Shown: positions 1 through 10,400 of the stretch, piece by piece | Numbering within the stretch: position 1 is the first letter of the stretch | Layout: each line of letters starts with the position of its first letter | Origin: Antedon mediterranea | Lineage: Eukaryota; Echinodermata; Crinoidea; Comatulida; Antedonidae | Direction: 5' to 3' | Length of the DNA stretch: 64,000 nt | Assembly: GCF_964355755.1 (NCBI RefSeq) | Contig: NC_092671.1 | Span: forward strand, 18,318,001-18,382,000 | Position numbers and translations under genes: made by a program | The notes under the pieces: generated by a model | Told to the model about the DNA's origin: nothing | The model's input: only the letters and a program-made list of their open reading frames with translations | Databases searched by the model: none

Positions 1-717
1 ATAGGTTGATGTGTATTTAGAGATACGTTTCTGTTTGTGTTGTTAGTGATATCAATGTTGGTTTCTCCTCTATGTAATTTTACTAACATATCTGATGGAC
101 AAAGTTTTGAAATATGGGTGGTTGCATGTAGAACAACATCGGAATTGCGTACAAAGGCGGGAACCCTTCCTTTTAATTTAACTGTTTTAGTATCACCGGG
201 TTTAAGAAAAATCTTGTGTACTGGACGAAAGCTAAAAATCTTTGGTCTAATGCGAAATGTGTTTTCCTTAAAATTTAAAGTACCGTCGAGTTCAGACAAT
301 GTTTCGGTTCCAAGTATCAGGTCAATACCTGTCAAATTTTTAACGATTAATGCTGAAATTTTAAATTTGTGTCCTTGGATAAATAATTCGAATTGCACTA
401 AGTGGTTGGCATATAAGAAGTCACCGTTACCTAATCGAAATTTAGTTGTGTTCACTTTAACTGGCTTTAAACGCGATAAATAAAGTGAGGAATTAACGTA
501 TGATTGTGAGATTATAGTTCTAATTGAACCACTGTCAAATAAAGTTAAAACATTTCTACCATCTGGTAAATTTCCTTTAACGTAATTTCTGTCGTTAAGT
601 AACAAATCAATATTATCTGAATTCCCTAAGTATTTTGCCTTAAAATTGTCGTATTTAGTATGGGGGGCCAGATTATAGGCGGCATCTAGTCCCCTTTTTA
701 AAAATCCTGCTGGTGGC
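1..717 (-). CDS. Retrotransposon pol start: aspartic protease (partial)
   Basis: The minus-strand frame is open from just after a TAG (717-719) to the window edge. It contains the retropepsin active site LFDSGS and, about 70 residues on, IDLILGTETL, the flap-distal hydrophobic-Gly motif. The frame is -1 relative to gag and overlaps its end at a T5A5 run (695-704), so a -1 frameshift probably produces Gag-Pol. Reverse transcriptase and integrase would lie left of position 1. The order fits a Ty3/Gypsy-type element; without RT the superfamily is not certain. Confidence 0.75.
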
Positions 718-1663
718 TAGGGTAGTAATTGTTTGACTGTTGGTATGGGTATGGCGGGGGATAGTTTCCGTAAGAGCGGTTTTGTTGTCGGCAGTGCCTT
801 GCTATGTGGCCTGGTTTCCCGCAGTAATAACAGGTTGGGGGAGGTTGTCTATATCTTGGGGTCGGTGGGGTCTGGAATCGGGGTTTGTATGGGCTTGGGC
901 TTCGGTTTCGTCTTGGGATATAATTTCGGGTGGGGGAACGTGAGCGTCGAGTATCATCATTAAGGGATCGTTTTGTTGTGGCCATGTCTAACTTGAGAGA
1001 ATTTATCTCATGTTGGAGCGATTCGAGACTATTAGGCCTATCTGTTTCCTTATTGATATTGAATGAAACTTCCCGTGTGGCATCATCTACGGAAAGGTCA
1101 AGGTAATTTTGTGTGCTATTTACAATATTTTCAATAGTGGCATCGATTGGGGTGGACATGGCTACAGCTGCTCTACATTTTGGTGGAAGGGTCGAAATAA
1201 ATTTATTCTTTATCTGCTGGTCAGCGTATCCAATTCTGTCTGCGGCTTGTTTGATTTTGGTTAAGTGCTTTTCGGCGTTGTCGCCAGTGGTGTATGTAAT
1301 TGAATCGTATTCTCTTATGTGCGCATAGATTGATTTGTTTTTACTAAACCTGTTGATGAATTGGGTTTTTAAGGATTCTAGTGAATCGAACTGCTTTCCC
1401 TCAATCCAGAGTCTAGCTTGGCCCTGAAGGCTACGTTTAAAAATACTTATTACACTAATTAATTGGGCATTGTTTACAGGGTTTTCTAACGTGTGGGCCT
1501 CAAGGTAGTCGGTAAACGATAAGTAATGTGCACTACATTGGTCGTGATCGGTTATGGAACCGTCATATCTTTTGGGAAGGAAATCGGTTTGTCTTAGGTG
1601 GGGCACGGGGTGAGGATTGACGGGCTCATTTAAAATTACTTCGTTATCAACAACGTCGACCAT
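698..1663 (-). CDS. Retrotransposon Gag with CCHC zinc knuckle
   Basis: 321 residues from ATG at 1663 to TAA at 698. Residues about 70-170 fit the retrotransposon gag capsid pattern (SLQGQARLWIEG, then FINRFSKNKS). A basic, Pro/Arg-rich region follows. CYYCGKPGHIARHC at residues 278-291 is a perfect CX2CX4HX4C nucleic-acid-binding knuckle. No internal stop or frameshift, so this copy may be young. Confidence 0.85.
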   Translation of the reverse strand: MVDVVDNEVILNEPVNPHPVPHLRQTDFLPKRYDGSITDHDQCSAHYLSFTDYLEAHTLENPVNNAQLISVISIFKRSLQGQARLWIEGKQFDSLESLKTQFINRFSKNKSIYAHIREYDSITYTTGDNAEKHLTKIKQAADRIGYADQQIKNKFISTLPPKCRAAVAMSTPIDATIENIVNSTQNYLDLSVDDATREVSFNINKETDRPNSLESLQHEINSLKLDMATTKRSLNDDTRRSRSPTRNYIPRRNRSPSPYKPRFQTPPTPRYRQPPPTCYYCGKPGHIARHCRQQNRSYGNYPPPYPYQQSNNYYPSHQQDF

Positions 1664-2389
1664 ACTTTATAATATTAATTATTAATCAAATATCAAAAAC
1701 AATTTAGTGTATATATATATATGTAAACTCTCACTTTTTCAATCAAGGTTACAAATCAAAATCAAAATGGTTTTGACTTACCCCAAATGCTTCGGATCCA
1801 ATTAAAAATGAATTAAAGGAATGCAAAAAGTGTTCAAAAATGTCTAAATGTTCAAACAACGAATTAAAGAAATGTTAAAGGTGCTCATCAATGTTCAAAT
1901 TTTCAAACAACGAATTAAAAAAAATGCGAAAGGTGTTCATCTATTTTCAAAAAAAGTAAATGTTAAAAAAACGATTGAAAAAAACGGCGTGAAGTTGAAA
2001 GTCTCTAAACGAAACAGTTCTTGTCCGCTTGCTTCTGTTTTGATTCTTCTTGGGTCTTCCTCGATTATCTTCTTTGTCTTTATCCAATGGTTATAATTTC
2101 ATAAAATTTCTGCTTGTCTCGATTTCATTCAAATATATAATTTCAGCTTGTCTTTTGTGTCTTCCTCGATTATCTTCTTTGTCTTCATCCAATGGTAATA
2201 ATTTGATAAAATTTCTGCTTGTCTCGATCTCATTCAAATATAATTTCAGCTTGTCTTTTGAGTCAAAGTAAATTTCTCTCCTTTCAAACAAATGTGGTTA
2301 TTTTTGTCTTTGTCTTCGTCTTCGTGTCTTGTTAAGTGTTTATTTCTTGTTTTCTCACTCCGTTCCTTATGAAATTTGGGTCTTCCACC
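1664..2389 (-). other. Retrotransposon leader with primer-binding site
   Basis: The untranslated leader between LTR and gag. On the minus strand the LTR is followed directly by TGGTGGAAGACCC (2377-2389), which starts with the TGG expected of a tRNA primer-binding site; I cannot name the tRNA. It contains the tandem repeat at 2051-2262. Confidence 0.5.
2051..2262. repeat. Tandem duplication of about 107 bp
   Basis: Two adjacent copies (about 2051-2157 and 2158-2262) begin CTTCCTCGATTATCTTC and end CAGCTTGTCTTTTG, with a few substitutions and a short indel. It lies in the leader of the LTR element. Confidence 0.8.
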
Positions 2390-2665
2390 ATGTAATATAA
2401 TGTTTGGGTTGTTGAGGTACTAATGAAAGACTCTGACTCGCTTGACTGTCGTAACACATATATTATTTATTCAGTATAATACTTCAGTACAATATACAAC
2501 TATAAGTATAGATAAGGAACGGACAATCAATGATGCTGTCAGTGAGGTGTGAAGTGTGTAGGTCTGCTGTGAGGTGTGTGCTCCGTGAGGTGGCTGTAAG
2601 GTGTGTCTGGGCCCTTCTGAAACTTGGGAGTATATTGGCTCAGTTCATTTGCATAATGTCATTAC
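2390..2665 (-). mobile_element. Candidate 5' LTR
   Basis: A 276-bp block bounded by TGTAAT and ATTACA (6-bp inverted ends of TG..CA type). It is placed exactly beside a TGG primer-site start, and an AATAAA lies inside on the minus strand. The partner LTR is outside the window, so the boundaries are inferred. Confidence 0.5.
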
Positions 2666-2835
2666 ATCATCTGTGAGGGTAACGATTGGTCCTAAGTTGA
2701 TCCAGGGGTGTTTAAGTGGGAGTGATTAACGGTATAATAAGGTATTTCTGTGATGGATGACACTGTCAAATCTGTACTTAAATAGTGTCGATCACTCCTG
2801 GTTTAACGATGGGAAAGTCACAAAATTAAGCTAAG

Positions 2836-3636
2836 TGTTTTCTTTAGGGATTCTATTATAAACTAAATGGTCATTAAAACATCTGGACAAACTCTCCTTT
2901 GGACTTTCTGGGTCAAGTTTGTGAACCTATTTGAATTCCGATACAAAGGTCAATTTCTTAAATATAAAAGTATATCCTTATATCACATCCCTCTGTTTCC
3001 CTTTTTTTTTTTTCTAATCTATTTAACATATAAAAATGGTTATAATAGTGGCATGCAAAATTAAAGTTATATAAAAGAAAAAAAAACATTATTATACATA
3101 TAAGCAAAAATTGAGTTAGCCAAAACCATTGACTCTGAAGTGTAACCTTATCACTTTCACTCTCTCTCTTCTCTCTCTTAAAAAAAATGAAATTAAAAAT
3201 GAATTTGGTATAAAATTCGCGTAAATCAAACATAAATCAGTTAAAAATAAAAATACAAAACTTAAAAAAATAGTATGTTACATTGAACATACATCAAATT
3301 CGTGCGACAACTTATCGCGTTCTAATGGTCTTCAAACATAAATCATCAAATTAAAACATAAAACTCAAGAAACTGTGGCTGATTAGCCTAAAATCAAATA
3401 TCAAACTTAATCACTTAAAACTTTAAAGAAACAAATGTGTGTGTCCCGTTGACACAAACTTATCCACAATATATCGTTATCGTGTGTTTTCTTTAGGGAT
3501 TCTATTATAAACTAAATGGTCATTAAAACATCTGGACAAACTCTCCTTTGGACTTTCTGGGTCAAGTTTGTGAACCTATTTGAATTCCGATACAAAGGTC
3601 AATTTCTTAAATATAAAAGTATATCCTTATATCACA
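2836..3636 (-). mobile_element. Miniature LTR-like element (153-bp direct repeats)
   Basis: Direct repeats at 2835-2987 and 3484-3636 look identical over 153 bp and run TG..CA. On the minus strand a purine tract (AAAGGGAAACAGAGGGA) lies immediately before the left repeat, as a polypurine tract precedes a 3' LTR. The 496-bp interior has no ORF. No target duplication or clear primer site is visible, so a terminal-repeat retrotransposon in miniature is only one reading. Confidence 0.5.
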
Positions 3637-3997
3637 GTATAACAATCTCCATCATTCGGTGAGTTCTGAATACTTCAGACCAACGTTTTAGCGTTTTCTT
3701 GTTATAGAAATAGGAGACACTCTATCAAGCATATATAATTCACATTTTGAAAAGAGTTCATTTGCCAGTCATTGTGTTTGTATTTAGGCCTATATTATGA
3801 TTTGAAGGGTGTTTTATTTCTGCATGAATGAACAAGCAGTACATCTTTTGAATGTATTGTTTGGCATTACCTTCATCTCAAATAAATTACGCGTCTCTAA
3901 ATTATAGTATATTTGTGTAAAATTGGTCATAAACCTATTTCAAATTCTGTTAATTAACTTGAACCATAAAGTACGTTAATAAGTTATATTCATATTT

Positions 3998-4081
3998 TAT
4001 GTCGACATGACAAGATGAAAGTCGCGAAGTGAATGGCACCACCAGGGAAGAGTTAAATTACTGTAATTTAACTCTTCCCAG
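3998..4081. repeat. Foldback relic and 35-bp palindrome
   Basis: 3998-4040 resembles the subrepeats of the foldback element at 46 kb (TATGTCGACATGACAAGAT, GTGAATGGCAC). 4047-4081 is a perfect palindrome, with arms GGGAAGAGTTAAATTA around a CTG centre. A similar palindrome lies at 31528-31562, so this is a dispersed hairpin repeat. Confidence 0.55.
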
Positions 4082-4149
4082 ATGGCACTTAGAAGTTTCC
4101 GTAATAAAGTGCAATGTAACAGAATAGTATTCTATGACTCGAAAAGCAA

Positions 4150-4495
4150 ATTACTGAAAAAAGACAATCAATGCTGTGGGTATCAGTGGCTGAGTTTCAA
4201 CGGAGATACAAAATAAAATCAGTACTGAAAAAAAAGACAATGCTGTGGGTATCAGTGGCTGGATCTCAATAGAGATACAAAATAAAATAAGCACTAAAAA
4301 AATAACAATGATGTAGAAATCAGTGACAGGATCTGAATGGAGATACAAATTAAATAAGCACTGAAAAAAATGACAATGCTTTGGGTATCAGTAGCTGAAT
4401 ATCAAAATGGAGATACAAAATAAAATAAGCACTGAAAAAATGACAATGCTGTGGGTATCAGTGGTTGAATTTCAATGGAGATACAAAATAAAATA
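4150..4495. repeat. Five tandem copies of a 68-70-bp unit
   Basis: Units begin CAATGCTGTGGGTATCAGTG and contain GGAGATACAAAATAAAAT, with moderate divergence. Single copies of the same family with the same flank (TAAATCAAAACG, CAGCCAGAAAAG) occur at 40046-40170 and, in part, at 38600-38720, so the tandem repeat expanded inside a dispersed element. Confidence 0.75.
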
Positions 4496-4544
4496 GGCTA
4501 AAAAAAAAAGCTAAATCAAAACGGCCAGAAATATAAACTACGCA

Positions 4545-4745
4545 AGGTACACGTCCGGAGAACGCAAGGTGCCCGTCCGGTGTACGCAAGGTACCCGTCC
4601 GGTGTACGCAAGGTACACGTCCGGAGTACGCAAGGTACACGTCCGGTGTACGCAAGGTACACGTCCGGAGAACGCAAGGTACACGTCCGGTGTACGCAAG
4701 GTACACGTCCGGAGTACGCAAGGTACACGTCCGGTGTACGCAAGG
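4545..4745. repeat. 22-bp minisatellite
   Basis: About nine copies of ACGCAAGGTACACGTCCGG plus a three-base variable end (AGT, TGT or AGA). Variants alternate, suggesting a 44-bp higher-order unit. The open frames on both strands here are a by-product of the repeat. Confidence 0.85.
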
Positions 4746-4871
4746 AGAGATGATCGATTATTAAAAGCGGTCCCTTATCAGAGATGGTTGCTTACGATGT
4801 GTGGTCGCTTACGATGTGTGGTCGTTTTAGAAAGTTGGTTGCTTACGAGAGGTGGAAATACTGATAACTAA

Positions 4872-5056
4872 TAAAGCGTGGTTCCCACTAGCGACGCAAC
4901 GCAAGGACGTAACGCAACGCAAGTGAATTTACCAATCACAAGCGATGGCTTATTCGGTTTTGATTGCCAACTGTCTATAACTTCGCTTGTCATTGGTTAA
5001 AACGCTTGCGTTGCGTTTACGTCCTTGCGTTACGTTCTAGTGGGAACCAAGCTTTA
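4872..5056. mobile_element. Palindromic MITE, family GGTTCCCACTAG, copy 1
   Basis: Terminal inverted repeats GTGGTTCCCACTAG / CTAGTGGGAACCAAG, with inner inverted arms rich in CGCAACGCAAGGACGTAA. No coding capacity. Other copies are at 7145-7284 and a fragment at 48905-48998. Confidence 0.75.
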
Positions 5057-5094
5057 GTAAAGATCGATGCATTTGCTCATGATTTAGACATTTT

Positions 5095-5330
5095 TGTAAA
5101 ATATATAACATTTTCTACATCAGCTGGTGATAGTAACTACATAAGATGGGAGGCAATTTTCGTTACTACATACTGTTGACCGTTTCTACATTAGCGGGTG
5201 TTGATTTTTATTTACTACATAAGCTGTTGGTTTTTCTACATAAGCTGGAGGTTTTACTACATAAGCGGTGGATTGTTCTACATTAATATAACGGTTGTTT
5301 CGACATTAGCTGGCGTTTTCTAAATTAACG
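5095..5330. repeat. Imperfect repeats of a TTTCTACATAAGCTGG motif
   Basis: At least seven diverged copies of a 25-35-bp unit containing CTACAT(A/T)AGC(T/G)G(G/T). No coding value. From 5331 to 6011 the DNA is AT-rich and shows no gene or clear repeat. Confidence 0.55.
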
Positions 5331-6011
5331 GTTGTAACAGCTTCGTTGTTTTGAATTTCTATACCCAGTATTTTTTCAACTTTCAAGAATAACGAAAAAA
5401 TACCTTTGCAGTTTCAGTTTATTTAGAATATTCGATATAAATATAATAATACCACACAAATATTACAGTAAACAAGTAAAATACTATTTAGATTATGTCT
5501 ACTTTTTATAATTTTATATAAATTTACATTTAAATAATTTACTAAATAATAACTAGCATGTATCCTGTAGAAACGTATATATTTAAATTATTTGCCGCAT
5601 TTTCAAGATTGCACGTTTTTTTTTTTTATTTAAAAATATTTAATTCTCGGATATAATACACCTAAATAAAAATAATTTATATCTGGTTTATTCATATAAA
5701 AAATATTCAATGAATTCTGCGATATAATACACCATATATAAAGATTACTGAATGTTATTTATTTTATTTTCTATTTATCAAAAAACCAAGTGTATTCAGA
5801 TTACACACTTAAAATGAAGACAGATATAATTTATATATATAGTTTATATAATAATTTAAAAAAAATGTAATAATTTTTTAATAGTATCAAAAACGTCATT
5901 ACAGGTTATCTAATACACTATTTTCTAATATAATTATTATACAAACACCTCTAAACAATTAAAATAACTGCTAATAATTAAACATTGGTTTATAAAGACT
6001 ATATGACATTA

Positions 6012-6017
6012 TTTATT
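6012..6017 (-). terminator. Polyadenylation signal AATAAA
   Basis: AATAAA on the minus strand, 24 bases after the stop codon. A short 3' UTR would end within about 30 bases. The flanking DNA is very AT-rich, so other AATAAA matches occur downstream. Confidence 0.55.
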
Positions 6018-6040
6018 ATAATGTATTAATATTATTTAGT

Positions 6041-7462
6041 TTAGAAGTAGAACTGCCTGCTTGCAGTGTTAGGTGTGAATAGGTAGCGATTTCGTCGTTC
6101 TCTCTCGTCATAATCACTACTATCTGTTGTATGTCCCTACAAGTTAAACAATATTAGTGTAAATATGTATTTTAAATCAATATAAAGTCTATAACTTTAT
6201 TATTATAATTTTTAAAGATTTTGCAGTTATAATTATTCACTTATGTTAAAAAAAAATTATTTAACACTATTGTTAAATATGCCATTTTAATGTGGCATAA
6301 TAGTTATCCACTTTGACCAAAAAACGGATGGTAAAAAAAATGTAATTTAAGTCAAATTGGCAAATTAACTATAAGTGAAAACATTTTTTTTTTCATTTTT
6401 TTCCCTATGAAAGTGATTAACTTTGTTAAAACTACAAAATGGTCTATTCAAAGTCTGATTTTATTATTTTTCATGTTTTTGTGGGACAATACATCTTTAA
6501 TTTTATTATATCATTTTAAAGCGCCTTTCCAGAGATGATCAAATCGTTGATAAGAAGGATTGAATTTTTATGATAATAATTTAGCCATAATAATTTGAGA
6601 GAAATTGATGTATCAGTTTAACCTAAATAAAAGTTTATTGTATGATTAATAATGATTATATTATATAATAATTATTTTATTATACATTTTAAGGATAATT
6701 TAGCATGTTTTAAATGCAAAGTTTGGTTTATGTTGAATTCGAGTTTTGATAATTTTTAAAATATCAAGGATAAAATCAATGTTCAGTTTAACCGCAATAA
6801 AAATTTAATTTATAAGTATATACTGTAGTTTTTAATAATTATTTTATTATATATTTGTAGGAGAATTGAACACGCTTTAAATGTTGAAATTACATGCCGC
6901 AAGAAGGAAAAACAAAAATTTAAAAAATTAAATCACAGACGCTTGAACAAACAAAATGAAATCAAGGAATGTAGAATTGTTCTATTCAATTCTATTCTGT
7001 AAACGCTATCCCTAGTTGTCAGAAAAAGTGTGATTTGCCCAAATATGGTAGTGATACTCCCAAATATGGTAGTGATATGGGCACATCACATTTTGTTGTC
7101 AAATAAAGTTTAATAGTGTAGACAGAGCTTTATAATGGCTTTATCTTGGTTCCCACTAGGATGCAACGCATAGACGTAAGCGCACCGCAAACGTAATTTT
7201 ACCAACCACGTTAATCATCTAAACTGTCGATTGTGATTGGTCAACTCACTTGCGTTGCACGTACGCCAGTCCAAATGGGAACATCATTTTTGTTCACAGT
7301 ATTTTGTGTGATTTTTGGAAACACATTTAAACCCTAGGATAATAATATTTAAAGCCATACCTCCAATGCACTAGCTTCCATTCCTGTAGCAACATATGGA
7401 CGCCTGAATTGATTGGATGACACCTCGGATTCATCAGATTGTGTTGACGATCGTACTTGATT
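6041..7462 (-). CDS. Last two exons: cytoplasmic C-terminus
   Basis: Exon 7361-7462 ([16 protein letters not shown], then [12 protein letters not shown]) and terminal exon 6041-6136 ([18 protein letters not shown], ending SRQFYF and stop TAA at 6041-6043). Both are phase 0, so they continue the tail reading frame from the TM exon. The tail totals about 130 residues. The repeated Ser/Asp/Glu clusters and terminal aromatic residues suggest a signalling or sorting tail; no known motif was recognised with certainty. Confidence 0.83.
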
Positions 7463-10400
7463 CTGTAAAATGAATATTTACGAATAATTATTGTTGAGGT
7501 AAAATGAAGTATTCTAACTATCCATAATAAATAAACGAATCAATCAATCGACTAATCAATCTTTGTATTAATTAATTATCAATGATATTAATACATTAAC
7601 TAATTATTCAATAAACACTAATAAATAATCAACTAAGCAAATCAATCTATCAACTAATCAATATACTATAATTAATTTATACATCGATTAACAATCAAGT
7701 AATACATTAAAAATACTGATCAATCCAATACTTTTATAATTAATAGATCAATCAATATAATCAATTAAAAGTAAAACCAGAATTTAATCCAGCTATCAAC
7801 ATTTATCCCTAAGATTGGCAAGAAAGCATGTCCAGCATGTTTTTTATAATATTTATGTTGTATTTCAGGGTTAGGTGCTTCTGGTGGTGTTGTCGTAGCT
7901 CGTTGGGGACCATGCTCTTTGGGGTATCATGCTACTTTTTAATATATAATTTTGACAGCCTATTAATATTATGTTACCGCTCCCCTTGTTTAACAAATCC
8001 TGGATCCGCCTCTACATATCATAAACACATTTTAAAATAAATATTAAATAAATATTTCAAGTATTATATTATTTTATCTTTTTACTATGTATTATTTGTT
8101 AGTGGAAAAGCTCCACACCACATGTGCATATTGTGTACTCTTTATTTTACCTTGAAATAAATAAAGAAATTACAATACCGTAAAATCTCGAACAGAAGAC
8201 CCCCTGGGCTTCATTTAGAAAAGAAACCCATCTCAAAAAGTAGCTCCCCTATTTGGAAAATAATCTTGAAAAGAAGCCCACCCAAGAGTACAAAAACAAG
8301 TACAAGCCATGGGCTTCTTTTCGAGGTTTTATAGTTTACAATACTTACAGTTAGATACGATGATCTGTTGAGTACACCAGCTAAGTGGCGCATTCTGGAA
8401 TCTATACTATTATGACGAGAATAGTCATCATTTGATTCGGTCTCGAAATCTGTCGTGAACACTGGCATTCCGGCCGTTGAATTACGCACCATGAAGGGGC
8501 CTTGCTGCTGCTTACTACGAAATTGGAACTTATCGTGTTGTTTACGACGGATGAGTATGATGAACACGATGAGCAGTAGTAATGCAATCGCTAGGATCAC
8601 GCATGATACAATCACAACAATTAACACTACGATTCCAGATGAAGCTGTCGGGCAAAATAGATTACATAAAATTAGACACATTACTTTTGGATTTCTCTGT
8701 GGTTTTAAGCTTTATTTAGAGAATTTGTTTATCTAATTTGCACAGCTATCCCAGTTTTTTCAGGTACTGAATTATATATTTTAAAAAAATATATAAAAAT
8801 TGGCTTCACTTACTTTCATCCTGACATTGTGTTCCTTCATATCCTTCCAAACATCTGAAAAAAAATTACCCAATAAATTTGTTATTACACATTATATACA
8901 TAAAATCAAGTTGAAATCATTGAAAACCAACAAAATAAGACCACCCAATCAAGACATAAATGTGGCAAAACTGTGCTATCTTCAGAAGTTTGGATTTTTT
9001 CATTATACAAATCATTTATTTCACTAAATAATAATTTCATAGATTAGATCTTCATGCTCTACTCAGTGATTTGATATAATATTCAATCACTGTAGTTTGT
9101 TTATCTATAGGCCTATTTCCTACTTCTTCATTTTGTGTTTTTTATTCGGACCCCAATGGAAACCAATTCTTTTTTTATAATTAATTGGGTTGTCCTGAAT
9201 TCATCATCAAAGGTTTTTCATTTGTTTTTTTTTGCCTTATCATTTGACTGTTTTCCCCTTTTCTGTTTTTTTAAATATAATAAATGAGGATATATTATTA
9301 AACAAATAAATCAGTATTAATATTGAGAAATCTACCACTGAAGCTACACATTCTTTGACAACATTTAAACATATCAATTGCCGAAATCGTAAGTGTAACT
9401 TTTCATAAGCATAAAATAAAAAAAAATCTCTCATTTATTAGTGCTCATGAACAACATTCTTAAACAATAAATTTAAGAATACTGTTTATTTATTTGTTGG
9501 TATTTAGTTCATTTAACTTATAAGTATTTCAAAAAATAATTCACAAATAAAAACACAGCCATTACATAATTGTACTTACCTACATACTCTCTCTAGTAAA
9601 TCATTTACTGTACAATCCCCATTCCCATTACAATGTAAATCGTCATCACATACAATAGGAGTATCTACAAAGAGAACAGTGAATATATATAAATTTCAGT
9701 ATATCACCGGGTGGTTTAGAATTAATGTTCTTTGCCTGTTGTGTTTATATATCATTCATTTATAAATCATAAAAGGATGAAAATCTGGAAGGCTAAAACC
9801 TTGTCTACACTATCTAAGTAGTCATATGCCCAAACATAGTAGTGATATGACATCATCGTGTCCATACAGTACTGTATATGTGCACATCAAATTTTTGTCA
9901 CATAAAGTTTGATAGTGACATTGTTATGCCTTGTTTGACAATTAGCAATAAAGCCTTGTCTACACTATCAAACTTTATGTGACAAAAAATGTGGACAAAC
10001 ATGATGATGTTATATCACTACCATGTTTGGGCATATCACTACCATATTTGGGCACATCACACTAGTTTGATAGTGTAGACAAGGTTAGCTTCAGGTTTAG
10101 AGCTTGCTTGTTGCTGACAACATTATAATTTGGCAGCAGTATTAGGTCGGGATCGTGTATAAATAAGTGCTAAAGTACTTTTTTCAAAATGTAAGATTGG
10201 AAGTTCTATAGCACAGCTTTTTATGATTTAACAAGGTTGGTTCAAAGGTTAACATTTTACAATAAAGAATAAACAAGCTACTCTTCAAACAACATCATTG
10301 TTCTTCTTTTCTAGTACTGTACTGTCCCCGAAAAACATGAATGACGATAATAAAAGACTTTGAATATGCCATTTTGCAGTTTTAATAAAGTCAATCAGTT

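Noticed and set aside
1-483. 148-codon plus-strand frame at the window start.
   Set aside because: Antisense to the retrotransposon protease frame, which has the active-site motif.
4458-4871. Open frames of 75-100 codons on both strands.
   Set aside because: They cover the 22-bp minisatellite and show only its repeat.
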